A DNA stretch of 64,000 nt, from positions 124,001 to 188,000 of the forward strand of contig JAFAVK010000127.1 in the NCBI GenBank assembly GCA_019242475.1, given 5' to 3'. Position numbers and translations under genes: made by a program. This document shows, piece by piece, positions 9,616 to 17,730 of the stretch; within the stretch, counting starts at the first letter, position 1; the number at the start of each line of letters is the position of its first letter. This DNA is from Acidobacteriota bacterium. GTDB lineage: Bacteria; Acidobacteriota; Blastocatellia; Pyrinomonadales; Pyrinomonadaceae. The notes beneath the pieces were generated by a model. It was given only the letters and a program-made list of their open reading frames with translations, did no database searches and was not told the DNA's origin.

Positions 9616-9670
9616 AGGAGGGCGCGCCCCATGTCTTCACTTTTGCCTTTTGCCTTTTTACTTTTGCCTT
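9581..9670. repeat. Inverted heptamer array (GCAAAAG family) between convergent genes
   Basis: Left arm 9581-9617 has tandem units like GGCAAAA; right arm 9634-9670 is their inverse (CTTTTGC units). The short core holds the palindrome GGGCGCGCCC. The left arm runs into the coding end of the 7771 gene, and the right arm supplies the TAA stop of the convergent gene at 9658. The structure should form a long hairpin in transcripts from both sides and could act as a bidirectional terminator. Confidence 0.9.
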
Positions 9671-10632
9671 CCGCCGAAGGCGAGCCGGTAGCGTGCGGTG
9701 AGCGAGAGGCCGAGGCTCAGGACGACGAGGGCGAAGACGACGAAGGGCCAGACGTAAGGGAGCGAGAGGACGGCCGCCCAGGAGGCCGCGCCGAGGAGGA
9801 GTGCGACCGACTCCGAGCGCCGGTCTTCGGGGAGCAGCACGCGCTGGAGCCAGCGCCCCGTGGCGGCGTTGATGACGACGCGGCCGAAGAGGTAGGAGAG
9901 CAGCACGAGCAAGAGCGCCGTCACGCCGACGAGTGCCGCCAGCGCCGGCGGCAGGAAGTGCAGCGCGGAGGTCACGCCCGGCCCCAACAAGAGCGCGCCG
10001 ACCAGCCCGATGAGCGCCACGCGCCCGAGCGTCAGTTGCAAGCGCGCCGCCGCCCGCCCGACCGCGCCCGGGCTCATGGCCGTCAGGGCGATGGAGACGA
10101 TGAACCAGAAGAGCACGGCCATCAGGCGCCAGCCGAGGAACGCGAGCGAAAACTCGGGCGTCAAAATCGAAGCGGGGTTGCGCGCGAGGTTCCGCAGCTC
10201 CTCCTCGTAGCCGGCGTACATCAGCGTCTTCCCCGCCGGCCCGCGCCCGCCCCCCTCGTTGCGGTACTCCCCGCCGAAGACGATCACGTCGCCGCCGACG
10301 TGCGAGCCGTTGAGCTGCACGACCGACCCGCCGACGGCCGCCGCGTCGCCCTCGACGCGCCCTTCCACAATCACGTCGCCGCCGAAGGCGATGACGCCGC
10401 GCACGTCGCCGCGCACGCGCACGCTCCGCCCCAACCCGAACACGTCGCCCGCCTGCCGCCCCTCGATCACCAACTCCTCGCCCTTCGCCGCGTCCTGCCC
10501 ATTGACGACCGCCGGGAAAGCAAAAGGCAAAAGGCAGAAGGCAAAAATCAAAAGGGTGAGGCATCGCGGGGCGCGAAAGACTGCGCCTTCACTTTTGCCT
10601 TTTGCCTTCTGCCTTCTGCCTTCTGCCTTCAT
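9658..10632 (-). CDS. Bactofilin-like/polymer-forming membrane protein
   Basis: About 324 residues. The N-terminus is a signal peptide encoded by the heptamer array at 10518-10631 (basic n-region, then a hydrophobic core containing FAFCLLPFAF). Residues about 50-110 form repeated G-D-V/G-G-D-V turns typical of the beta-helical polymer-forming (bactofilin-like) fold. The C-terminal half has four to five transmembrane helices (from about 155). It lies directly downstream of the ECF sigma/anti-sigma pair and is probably co-transcribed, suggesting an envelope-stress target. The start at 10632 is set by the upstream stop at 10707 and lacks a clear ribosome binding site. Confidence 0.75.
   Translation of the reverse strand: MKAEGRRQKAKGKSEGAVFRAPRCLTLLIFAFCLLPFAFPAVVNGQDAAKGEELVIEGRQAGDVFGLGRSVRVRGDVRGVIAFGGDVIVEGRVEGDAAAVGGSVVQLNGSHVGGDVIVFGGEYRNEGGGRGPAGKTLMYAGYEEELRNLARNPASILTPEFSLAFLGWRLMAVLFWFIVSIALTAMSPGAVGRAAARLQLTLGRVALIGLVGALLLGPGVTSALHFLPPALAALVGVTALLLVLLSYLFGRVVINAATGRWLQRVLLPEDRRSESVALLLGAASWAAVLSLPYVWPFVVFALVVLSLGLSLTARYRLAFGGRQK
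10518..10631. repeat. Inverted heptamer array that encodes a signal peptide
   Basis: Left arm about 10518-10555 (GCAAAAG/GCAGAAG units), right arm about 10588-10630 (CTTTTGC then three CTTCTGC units). Read on the minus strand, the right arm encodes basic residues (AEGRRQKAKGK) and the left arm hydrophobic ones (FAFCLLPFAF), so together they form the export signal of the 9658-10632 protein. Confidence 0.9.
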
Positions 10633-10706
10633 AACAACTGCGGCCAGCGCCCGTCCCTCCCGCGAGTGACGAGGGCTGGCCGCCGCTCTGTCTCTCAACA
10701 ATTCCT

Positions 10707-11312
10707 TCAGTCGCGCGCCGAAGCGCGGTGGTAGCCGCTCACCAGACGCAACAGCAGCAGCACGCCCGCGGCGAGCAGCAGCACCATAAGGACGGCCGCC
10801 GACTCCGAGACCGCCACAATCCGGCCCGCGACCGCGCGCAGCACGACGCCCGCCCCCGACCCCGCCTCGGCCGACGCGCGCCCGGCCACGCCGAGCACGC
10901 CCGAGGCCGTGCCCAGAGCGCGCAGCGCCGGCCGCACCACCACGTCGAGCGCCGCAAACCCCAGCAGCGCGAAGGCCGCCGCGCCCAGCGCCGCGCAAAT
11001 CTTCAGGGCGCGCCGCCGCTCTCGTGCGTCGCGCACGCCGCTCAGGTCGTTCTGCGCGCGCGCCTTCAACTGGCGCGTGAAGCCTTCGGGCAGCTCCAAC
11101 TTCTTTTCAAAGGTCTCGTCGAAGGCCGTGTCGAGGAGGCAGAGGAGGCGCCGCTGTTCGAGCAGCGCGGCCGAGCAATCCGCGCACCCGTGGGCGTGCG
11201 CGTCGAACTCGTCGGACGCGGCCGTCTCAAGCTCGCCGTCGAGGTAGGCGGCCGTGAGGCTCGTCCGCGGGCACCGCAGCCCTTCGCGCGCGGCTTCTGC
11301 CATGTCCGCCAT
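10707..11312 (-). CDS. Anti-sigma factor with zinc-finger motif
   Basis: A 201-residue protein. The N-terminal cytoplasmic domain carries the HxxxCxxC motif (HAHGCADC, about residues 38-45), the anti-sigma zinc-binding signature. It is followed by a linker and two hydrophobic segments (about 92-115 and 172-192). It sits 5 nt after the ECF sigma gene, the usual arrangement in which it holds the sigma factor at the membrane until a signal releases it. Confidence 0.85.
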   Translation of the reverse strand: MADMAEAAREGLRCPRTSLTAAYLDGELETAASDEFDAHAHGCADCSAALLEQRRLLCLLDTAFDETFEKKLELPEGFTRQLKARAQNDLSGVRDARERRRALKICAALGAAAFALLGFAALDVVVRPALRALGTASGVLGVAGRASAEAGSGAGVVLRAVAGRIVAVSESAAVLMVLLLAAGVLLLLRLVSGYHRASARD

Positions 11313-11317
11313 GCCCT

Positions 11318-11926
11318 CTACATCCCCGTGATGCCGCGCGCCACGAGCAGCTCTCGCATCGCCTCGCGCGCGCGGAAGATTCGGTTCTTGACCGTGCCCA
11401 GGGGGAGACTCGTCACCTCCGCGATCTCGTCGTAGCTGAGGTCGTGCGAGTGCCGGAGCACGATCAGCTCGCGGTAGGCGGGCGAGAGTTGCGCGACGAC
11501 CTCTTCGATCTCGGCGCGGCGCTCGCCGCGCTCGGTCTCCTGCTCGGGGCTCGGCGCCTTGCTCGCCAGGGGCTTTTCGAAGGTCGTGCCCTCGTGCCCC
11601 TCGACCTCCATCTCCTCGGTGCGCGCGGCGCCGAGGCGGCGCAGGTGGTCGATGGCCGCGTTGTGCGCGATGCGGTAAATCCAGGTCGAGAACTTGAACT
11701 CGGGGCGGTAGCGGCCGAGCGAGTTGTAGACCTTGATGAAGACCTCCTGCGCGAGGTCGAGCGCGGCGTCGTAGTCGCCGACCATGCGGTAGACGTAGGC
11801 GACGATGGGGCGCTGGTAGCGGCGCACCAGCTCCTCGAATCCGTCCTCGCGGCCCGCGAGGGCGCGTATGACCAGCTCCGTGTCGGCCGGGGCCGCTGCG
11901 TTAGGGGAAACAGCGTGTGCGATCAT
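11318..11926 (-). CDS. ECF-family RNA polymerase sigma factor
   Basis: A 202-residue protein with region 2 (FEELVRRYQRPIVAYVYRMV ... DLAQEVFIKVY, about 30-75; FKFSTWIYRIAHNAAIDHLR, 82-101) and region 4 (SPAYRELIVLRHSHDLSYDE and SLPLGTVKNRIFRAREAMRE, about 148-195). It resembles RpoE/SigW-type factors. It is translated just before its anti-sigma factor, so the pair forms a signal-responsive switch. Probable targets include its own promoter and the downstream bactofilin-like gene. Confidence 0.92.
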   Translation of the reverse strand: MIAHAVSPNAAAPADTELVIRALAGREDGFEELVRRYQRPIVAYVYRMVGDYDAALDLAQEVFIKVYNSLGRYRPEFKFSTWIYRIAHNAAIDHLRRLGAARTEEMEVEGHEGTTFEKPLASKAPSPEQETERGERRAEIEEVVAQLSPAYRELIVLRHSHDLSYDEIAEVTSLPLGTVKNRIFRAREAMRELLVARGITGM

Positions 11927-11935
11927 GACGCCAAA

Positions 11936-11965
11936 GTTTTACGCGCGCGAAGGCCGGGAAGTTTC
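11936..11965 (-). promoter_or_regulatory. Possible ECF-type autoregulatory promoter
   Basis: The minus strand carries GAAACTTCC (11965-11957), resembling the GGAACTT -35 of ECF promoters, then GTAAAAC (11942-11936) ahead of the sigma factor start at 11926. Spacing is about right, but the match is partial, so this is a tentative call. Confidence 0.3.
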
Positions 11966-11992
11966 AGGGGCGGAAAGCTCGGGGCGGGCGTC

Positions 11993-12637
11993 TCAGGGGC
12001 GGCCCGCCGCCGCCGCGCCGGGCTGCGCCGCCGGCTGCGCGGGCGAGAGTTCGAGCGCCTTGCGGACGCCGGCGCGGATCATCTCGGTGACGTGCTGATT
12101 GTAGCCGCGCACGCGCAGGACGACGTGGCCGTCCGCCGCCACGACGAACGTCTGCGGGATGGGGAAGGAGCCGGGGCGCGTCGGGTTCGTGTTCCAGGTC
12201 GCGAGCGCCAACACCGTCTCCTTGTCGATCCAGCCGACGCGGTAGCTCATCCCCAGCTCGCCCACGAACGCGCTCACCGTCTCCGAACTCTCGTCGGGGT
12301 CTTCGGCCGTCAGCCCGACGAACTCGACGCCGCGCGCGCGGTAGTCCTGGTAGATTTTGTTGAAGCCCGGAATCTCCAGCCGGCACGGCCCGCACCACGT
12401 CGCCCAGAGGTTGACGACGTAGACGCGCCCGCGGAAGTCTCTGAGGCGGAACGCGCGCCCCGACAGGTCGCGCAGCTCGCGCCCGGTCACCTCTTCGGGC
12501 AGGAACTTCGGCGCCTCGACCGTGGCGGCCGTCTGCGCCGTCGCGTGCGACGACAGACAGAGGATGAAAGGCAGAAGGCAAAGGGCAAAAGGCAAAAGGC
12601 AAAAGTGTGGACGCGCTGACGCGCGAAGAACTTTCAT
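11993..12637 (-). CDS. TlpA-like exported thioredoxin-fold protein
   Basis: A 214-residue protein with a signal peptide whose hydrophobic core (CLLPFALCLLPFILCL) is encoded by the heptamer array at 12564-12604. The mature part is a thioredoxin/AhpC-TSA (TlpA/ResA) domain with the active site WCGPC at about residues 82-86 and a cis-Pro region near 157-160 (SFPIPQTFV). It probably reduces disulfides or supports cytochrome maturation in the periplasm. A Pro/Ala-rich tail ends the protein. The start ATG at 12637 has no strong ribosome binding site. Confidence 0.85.
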   Translation of the reverse strand: MKVLRASARPHFCLLPFALCLLPFILCLSSHATAQTAATVEAPKFLPEEVTGRELRDLSGRAFRLRDFRGRVYVVNLWATWCGPCRLEIPGFNKIYQDYRARGVEFVGLTAEDPDESSETVSAFVGELGMSYRVGWIDKETVLALATWNTNPTRPGSFPIPQTFVVAADGHVVLRVRGYNQHVTEMIRAGVRKALELSPAQPAAQPGAAAAGRP

Positions 12638-12696
12638 TAGTTTTTGCGCCTTGTCTTCATTTTTGCCTTTTGCCTTTTGCCCTTTGCCTTCTTCAG
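12564..12696. repeat. Inverted heptamer array (GCAAAAG family)
   Basis: Left arm 12564-12606 (tandem GCAAAAG-type units), right arm about 12654-12693 (tandem CTTTTGC-type units). The left arm lies inside the TlpA-like coding sequence and encodes its signal peptide core. The right arm ends at the TGA stop of the PilM-like gene at 12693. Confidence 0.9.
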
Positions 12697-13673
12697 CCCC
12701 AGGCGAGGGCGGCGAGGCCGGCGGGCGCGGCGATCTGGCGGAAGTCGATGCCGGCCGCGGGGAACGTGAGCCGCAGGTCGGCGGGCAGGACGGCGCGCGG
12801 CGCGGTGCTCAAAGTCTCCTCGACGACGGCGCGCGCCTCCGACTCTTCGAGCCCCGTCCCCGCGACGAGCAGGCGCCCGAGCCCCGCGCCGTAGAGCGGG
12901 GCCGGCGCCGCCTCGCCCTCGGCCGCCTGCGGCGAGGTGCGGTCGCGGTAGAAGAGCAGGAAGCGGTAGAGTTCGTCGGCGCGGTCTTCGGTCTCGCAGA
13001 TGACGCCGCGCACGAAGAGCGGGGAGCCCGCGCGCAGGACGACCGCCGTGAACCCCTCGGCGTGCGAACTGACGAGCAGCGAGTCGGCGCCCGCCGCCTC
13101 ACGCCCGCCGTCGCGCATCAGCCACCACGCCTCGCCCATGTGACGCGGCAGGATGAGCCCCGCGTTCCAGCCCAAGGCCGCGAAGACAAGCTCGTACTCG
13201 GCGAGCACGGAGAGGCGGACGGCCGTGACCAGATAGCGCAGGCGCCCCTGCGCGTCCGACTTCAGGCGCTCGCGCGAGATGCGCAGCTCGTCGAGCTGCG
13301 CTCCCAAAGCGCGCTCGGTCTTCCAGCGCAGCATCTCCTCGGCCTCTGCGCGCGAGGCGGGAGCGGTCTCCATCGTCAGGATCGAGGTTCGCGTCGCGGC
13401 CTCGGGCAGCGCGACCGACCAGCGCCTGCGCCGCGCGAGCCCCGCGCTCGTCAGCAGCTCCGTGAGCGCGCCGGCCAGCTCCGCGCCGTCCGACACGTTC
13501 TGCTCGTCGAAGCTCGGCCGCACGAGCCCGGCGGGGAGCGGCAGAAGCCCCGCGCTCCTGACGGCGAGCCCGCCCCCGCGCCGCTCCAACTGCACGACGC
13601 TCGCGGCCTCGCCCGACAGCCCCACGGCCGCCTGCGGCAAGCGGGGCGAGATGAGTCTTTGGAAAGGGTTCAT
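12693..13673 (-). CDS. PilM-like actin-fold protein of a type IV pilus/type II secretion system
   Basis: A 326-residue protein starting with MNPFQRLISP and a short segment AAVGLSGEAASVVQLER that resembles the phosphate-binding first strand of PilM/GspL. Middle motifs (EAEEMLRWKTERAL, about 107-120) match the PilM pattern in which the cytoplasmic domain is followed by an alpha-rich subdomain. Location next to pseudopilins, secretin, GspE and GspF supports a role as the cytoplasmic assembly-platform component. I see no neighbouring PilN/PilO. The call rests on fold-like features plus context. Confidence 0.65.
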   Translation of the reverse strand: MNPFQRLISPRLPQAAVGLSGEAASVVQLERRGGGLAVRSAGLLPLPAGLVRPSFDEQNVSDGAELAGALTELLTSAGLARRRRWSVALPEAATRTSILTMETAPASRAEAEEMLRWKTERALGAQLDELRISRERLKSDAQGRLRYLVTAVRLSVLAEYELVFAALGWNAGLILPRHMGEAWWLMRDGGREAAGADSLLVSSHAEGFTAVVLRAGSPLFVRGVICETEDRADELYRFLLFYRDRTSPQAAEGEAAPAPLYGAGLGRLLVAGTGLEESEARAVVEETLSTAPRAVLPADLRLTFPAAGIDFRQIAAPAGLAALAWG

Positions 13674-13678
13674 AAGAA

Positions 13679-13785
13679 AGTAGGCAGATGGCAGTAGGCA
13701 GTTCGCCCCGCGTCTTCGACGTTGAAAGATTAGTCTTGAATCTTATACGGCAAGGCTCTTAACTGCCTACTGCCATCTGCCTACT
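13679..13785. repeat. Inverted heptamer array (GTAGGCA/GATGGCA) with perfect 25-bp arms
   Basis: Left arm 13679-13703 and right arm 13761-13785 are exact reverse complements built from the units GTAGGCA and GATGGCA. They fill nearly the whole space between the pseudopilin stop (13791) and the PilM-like start (13673). The same unit family appears at 47409-47634. Confidence 0.95.
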
Positions 13786-13790
13786 GCTCG

Positions 13791-14270
13791 TCACCATTCG
13801 CTGTAGCGACTTGAGCCGTCGGAGGAGGCATCACCGGAGGCGGAGTGGACGTTGGTGACGCCCTGCTCGCCGCCGGTCGAGCCGGGGTCTTCGCCGAACT
13901 CGACCTGCCAGTCGGCGGCGTCGGTCATCGGGTCGATGGGAATCTCGTGGATGTAGCCGGCCGTCTGCAAGTCCGAGAGCGACTGCGGGAGCTTCCCCTT
14001 GTCGGCGGCGTACTGGTCGATCATCTTCCGCATCGTGAAGAGGTCTTCGCGCAGCGTCGCCTCCCTGGCCGCCAGCACCGACTTGTTGTACTGCGCCATC
14101 GCGATCAGGGCCAGGATGACCAGGATCGAGATGACGATCATCAGCTCCAGCAGGGTGAAGCCTCTCTGTCGCGAAGGGGAGACGGGGAGACGGGGGGACA
14201 GGGAGAAAAAGCCGGCCCTCGCCCCGTCACCCCGTCTCCCCTTCTCCCCTTCGATTCCTCTACCACTCAT
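13791..14270 (-). CDS. GspG-like pseudopilin
   Basis: A 159-residue protein with the class III prepilin signal RG/FTLLELMIVISILVILALIA (cleavage before Phe, Glu at +5) beginning near residue 38. The mature part has the GspG pattern: LREDLFTMRKMIDQYAADKG, then LPQSLSDLQ, then IPIDPMTDAADW. The leader is unusually long, about 38 residues, because the GGGAGACG-type repeat array at 14172-14251 lies inside it. The start overlaps the end of the upstream pseudopilin by 11 nt. It is the likely major pseudopilin of this secretion system. Confidence 0.88.
   Translation of the reverse strand: MSGRGIEGEKGRRGDGARAGFFSLSPRLPVSPSRQRGFTLLELMIVISILVILALIAMAQYNKSVLAAREATLREDLFTMRKMIDQYAADKGKLPQSLSDLQTAGYIHEIPIDPMTDAADWQVEFGEDPGSTGGEQGVTNVHSASGDASSDGSSRYSEW
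14172..14251. repeat. Inverted GGGGAGAC-type array inside the pseudopilin leader
   Basis: Left arm 14172-14205 (tandem GGGGAGAC-type units), right arm 14224-14251 (its inverse). Both lie inside the coding sequence of the GspG-like gene and encode its extended leader (RLPVSPSRQRG and a Gly/Arg-rich start). Confidence 0.85.
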
Positions 14271-14955
14271 TGTATTTCTCTTTCCCGTTGAGCGAGGTCT
14301 CGTCGGACTTGGAGCGCACGTCGAAGACGTTGGTCGGGCTCCCGGAGCAGCCGCCGTCGGCGTCGTCGTAGTTCGAGAGGAGGCACCATTCCGCCTTGCC
14401 CGTCATCGGGTCTACGGGAATCTCCCGCAGGTAAATCTTCTTCTTCGGGACGGGCGGCGCGTTCGTCTCCGTCATGTTGCCCTGGAGGCTGCCGAGCTGC
14501 TGCGCGGCGCCGGCGGTGCGCGGCAGCACGTCCACGCCCTCGACGAGCATCTCCAGACTGGGCGGGTAGCGCTCGGGGTTGTCCACGCCGAAGATGGTGC
14601 AGTCGGCGATGCGCACGCGGCTGCGCGGGTCAACCCAGAGCCCCCCGTTGGCCCCCGGCTGGCCGGGGACGACCGGCGCGGCGGGGACGGCGGCGGGGGC
14701 GCCCGTGGGGCCGCACTGCATGTTGACGGTGTCGCGGTGGAACTCGTCGATGGCGCCGCGCATCTCGCGCAGGGCCTCGCGCAGGCGCGTCTCGCGCTGC
14801 CGCTTGATGGAGGTGCGGACGATGGGGATGACGGCCATCGTCAGGACGGCCATCACCGTCAGCGTGATGACCAGCTCGATGAGCGTCCACCCGCGGGCGG
14901 AAGACGAAGGCGAGACGAGGAGACGGGGGCACGGGGAGTGTGCTGAATGAGTCAT
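14260..14955 (-). CDS. Second type II secretion pseudopilin
   Basis: A 231-residue protein with a prepilin signal ARG/WTLIELVITLTVMAVLTMAV (cleavage after Gly, Glu at +5), then an amphipathic helix (RETRLREALREMRGAIDEFH), a Pro/Gly-rich loop and a GspG-like C-terminus (YLREIPVDPMTGKAEW). The start ATG at 14955 is preceded by GTTGAACGC and there is no clear ribosome binding site. Its leader (about 22 residues) also overlaps a GGAGACG-type array. The two pseudopilins are homologous and probably arose by duplication. Confidence 0.85.
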   Translation of the reverse strand: MTHSAHSPCPRLLVSPSSSARGWTLIELVITLTVMAVLTMAVIPIVRTSIKRQRETRLREALREMRGAIDEFHRDTVNMQCGPTGAPAAVPAAPVVPGQPGANGGLWVDPRSRVRIADCTIFGVDNPERYPPSLEMLVEGVDVLPRTAGAAQQLGSLQGNMTETNAPPVPKKKIYLREIPVDPMTGKAEWCLLSNYDDADGGCSGSPTNVFDVRSKSDETSLNGKEKYNEW

Positions 14956-15012
14956 GCGTTCAACTTCTCCTCTCGACTTCTTCCCGTCTCCCACTCCCCC
15001 ACTCTCCCCGTC
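14909..15012. repeat. Inverted GGAGACGG-type array
   Basis: Left arm about 14909-14940 and right arm about 14983-15012 (inverse units). The arms flank the start of the second pseudopilin and reach the stop of the secretin gene at 15017. Confidence 0.75.
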
Positions 15013-15016
15013 GGCT

Positions 15017-17569
15017 TTACTGCGTGACCTTGAAGCGGCCGGGGGTCGTCCGGGGCCGCACGGTGCGGCCGTCGGTGGCGACGAGGTGCACCTTGTCGGC
15101 GTCGAACTGGAGGCCGGTCTCGCCGGGCGCGAGCCCCTCGACCTCGATGACGAGCAGCAGCCCCTCGCCCGTGAGCGCCGGGGCACCGGCCGCGGGCGCG
15201 ACCGAGACGACGAGCACGCCCGAAGGGTCAACCGACTGCGTCACGACGGGCGCGCCCGACTTGTCGCCGCCCAGGCCGCCCTGCGTCACCGAGCGGACGG
15301 CCAGCGCCTTCGGGTCGAACCGCAGCGTCGCCGTCGCCAGGCCGAGCGGCGCGTCCGTCTTCATGAAGACCATCAGGCGCCCGCGCTCGCCGACCTTCAA
15401 CTCCTGCCTGTCGGTCATCAGCATCAGCTCGGCCGTGCTCTCGGCCGGCCCCGCGGGCGCGGCCGGGGACTCCGACGCCGGGACGACCGGGCCGGCGTTG
15501 TTCAAGACCGCGGGGACGGGCGCGGCGACCGCGGCCGGGTCGAGGCCGACGTTGACGGCCCGCACGCCCGCGTTGTTCGCCGCCGCCGTCGCGGGCGGTT
15601 CGGCCTGCGCCAGAGCCTTCGGCGCGGGCACGAAGGTCAGCGCCTCCTCGGAGGCCCCGAGGGTCGGGGTGACGGCCGTCGCGGGCGTCGGGAGCTGCGC
15701 CGTCACGTTGGTCGGCAGGCTGCGCATGCGCGCGAACTGCTCCTCGCGCTCGGCGTCGCGCAGCAGCGCTTCGAGCGAGGGCGACTGCGGCGTCTGCATC
15801 GTGCCGGTGTCCCTCGGCTCAAGGTCGGCCGGGGTGATCTCGGGCGCGCGCAGCACGCGCGGCGTCATCGTGATGACGATGTCGCTGTTCTGATTGTCCT
15901 TCGTCGGCGTGGTGAAGAGGCGGCCGAGGATGGGCACGAGCCCGACGAGCGGCAGCCCGGCGCGGCCGTTCGATTCGCGATCCTGCGCGATGGAGGCGAT
16001 CATCATCGTCTTCCCGTTCGGGATGCGCGCCACGCCCTCGATCTTGCGCTGCGTGAAGACCGGGGTCAGCGGGTCGGGGCCGGCCGCCTTGTCCTTCGAC
16101 TCGATGCTCATCGAGACCTGCACGTCCTGGTTCGGGTAGACCTTGGGCTTGAAGTCGAGGTTGAGGCCCACGTCCTCGTACTGGATGACGGGGTAGCCGC
16201 TGCCGCCGAAGACGTTGCCGACGCCGGCCTGGGTGCCGGTGCCGCTGCCGCTCGTCGGCGCGGTGATGCCGTTGTAGACCGAGGCGGTCTGCACGGGCAC
16301 CTTCGAGCCGACGCGCGTCGAGGACTTCTCGTCGTCGAAGGCGTGCACCTGCGTCAGGAAGAGCAGCCGCGTGTTCGTCCTGCTCTGGAAGAGCGAGAGC
16401 GTCGAGGGCGGGATGAGCAGCCCCAGGCCGGAGCCGAGGCCGACCGTGGACGTGCCGAGGCTGAGCGCCGGCGTGCCGCGGTAGAGGAGCGAGCCGGCGG
16501 CGATGCCGCCGAGGTTGTTGAGCGAGGTGGAGGTGCCGACCTGGTTGCCGACCTGGAGGAGGTCGGCCCGCGAGATCTCGTAGATGGCGACCTCCATCAC
16601 GACCTCGGCGCGATCCTTGTCAACGCTCTGCAAGACCTTCTCGATGATGCGCATGTTCTCGGGCGTGTCGCGGACGGTGATCGAGTTGGTCTGCTTGTTC
16701 GCGATGAACTGCGGCTGGCGGCCGGCGTTGGCCGGGAGCGCGGCCGTCAGGAGCTGGCGCGCGTCGTCCGGCGTGATGTTGTAGAGGAAGAAGGTGCGCA
16801 GCACGAGCTGCTGGTACATCGGCCGCTTCGACTGGTCGGCGACGAGGATGGTGCGGCGGTCGAGCTTCTGGAAGAAGAGGCCGTTGGCGAGGAAGACGTA
16901 GTCGAGCGCGCGCGCGGGCGTGATGTCCTTCCAGCGGATGTTGATCGTCCGCTTGACCTGCGAGAACGCCTGGTCGAAGACGACGTTGAGGTTCATCTCT
17001 TCGGCCAGCTTGCGGATGAAGCCTTCGAGGTCGCCGTTCCACTGGATGTTCTGGAGCTGCTCGGAGCGGCCCGGGGCGCCCGTGCCGTCGGCCTGCCCGT
17101 CGGGGGTGGCGGGGACGGGCACGGTGCCCGCCGGCCCGCGGTAGACGGCCGGCGCGGTGCGGTCGGGGTTGGCCGTGCCCTCCTTCTCGCGCTGGAGCCG
17201 GAGCACGCGATCCATCTCCTGCGCGGCGAGGTCGTTGACGGGGTCGAGCCCGTAGGCCTGGCGGTACGCGTTGTAGGCCCCGACGTAGTCGCCCTGGTCG
17301 GAGAGCGCGCGCCCCTTCGTCATGTAGATCTGCGAGGCGTTGAAGACGGCGCGGCGGTAGTGGAGCTGGTACTCGGTCTCGTTGGGCGCGGCGGCGACGG
17401 CGAGGGCGAACTCCTGCGCGGCCTTCTCCCACTGCTGCGCCTTCTCGTAGTCCAGGCCGCGGTTGTAGTTCTTCTCGCCCTTCTTCGCCAGCACGGAGAC
17501 GGGCGCGGCCAGCAGCACGCACGCCATGAGGAGCGCCGCGAAGGGTCGCGCCAGGGGCTTAGACTTCAT
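15017..17569 (-). CDS. GspD/PilQ-type secretin with TPR N-terminus and cohesin-like C-terminus
   Basis: An 850-residue outer-membrane channel protein. It has a signal peptide (about 1-28), a TPR-like helical region (about 30-130), secretin N-domains (about 160-330: NIQWNGDLEGFIRKLAEEMN, then ITVRDTPENMRIIEKVL), the secretin core (about 395-590, ending VGLVPILGRLF and NSDIVITMTPRVL), a Pro/Ala-rich linker and a C-terminal cohesin-like beta domain (about 700-850). Start at ATG 17569 is preferred over a GTG four codons upstream because GAGG lies 6 nt before it. A promoter at 17699-17727 serves it separately from gspE. Confidence 0.9.
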   Translation of the reverse strand: MKSKPLARPFAALLMACVLLAAPVSVLAKKGEKNYNRGLDYEKAQQWEKAAQEFALAVAAAPNETEYQLHYRRAVFNASQIYMTKGRALSDQGDYVGAYNAYRQAYGLDPVNDLAAQEMDRVLRLQREKEGTANPDRTAPAVYRGPAGTVPVPATPDGQADGTGAPGRSEQLQNIQWNGDLEGFIRKLAEEMNLNVVFDQAFSQVKRTINIRWKDITPARALDYVFLANGLFFQKLDRRTILVADQSKRPMYQQLVLRTFFLYNITPDDARQLLTAALPANAGRQPQFIANKQTNSITVRDTPENMRIIEKVLQSVDKDRAEVVMEVAIYEISRADLLQVGNQVGTSTSLNNLGGIAAGSLLYRGTPALSLGTSTVGLGSGLGLLIPPSTLSLFQSRTNTRLLFLTQVHAFDDEKSSTRVGSKVPVQTASVYNGITAPTSGSGTGTQAGVGNVFGGSGYPVIQYEDVGLNLDFKPKVYPNQDVQVSMSIESKDKAAGPDPLTPVFTQRKIEGVARIPNGKTMMIASIAQDRESNGRAGLPLVGLVPILGRLFTTPTKDNQNSDIVITMTPRVLRAPEITPADLEPRDTGTMQTPQSPSLEALLRDAEREEQFARMRSLPTNVTAQLPTPATAVTPTLGASEEALTFVPAPKALAQAEPPATAAANNAGVRAVNVGLDPAAVAAPVPAVLNNAGPVVPASESPAAPAGPAESTAELMLMTDRQELKVGERGRLMVFMKTDAPLGLATATLRFDPKALAVRSVTQGGLGGDKSGAPVVTQSVDPSGVLVVSVAPAAGAPALTGEGLLLVIEVEGLAPGETGLQFDADKVHLVATDGRTVRPRTTPGRFKVTQ

Positions 17570-17698
17570 CTCGAACCTCACTTGCTTGATTCCTTGTTGG
17601 GTTTAAGTCGGCTTGCCGCCAGCCGCGTGACTTCCACAGGACTAATCGGGGAGTGGCCGCCCCAGAACGACTTTCAGCACGTACACGCCGGGGCGTAG

Positions 17699-17727
17699 AT
17701 AATAGTTCCTTAAAAGCAGAGGGACAA
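17699..17727 (-). promoter_or_regulatory. Sigma-70-like promoter for the secretin gene
   Basis: The minus strand reads TTGTCC (17727-17722), a 17-nt spacer and TATTAT (17704-17699). Predicted transcription start is near 17692, giving a leader of about 120 nt before the secretin ATG at 17569. Confidence 0.55.
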
Positions 17728-17730
17728 GCG

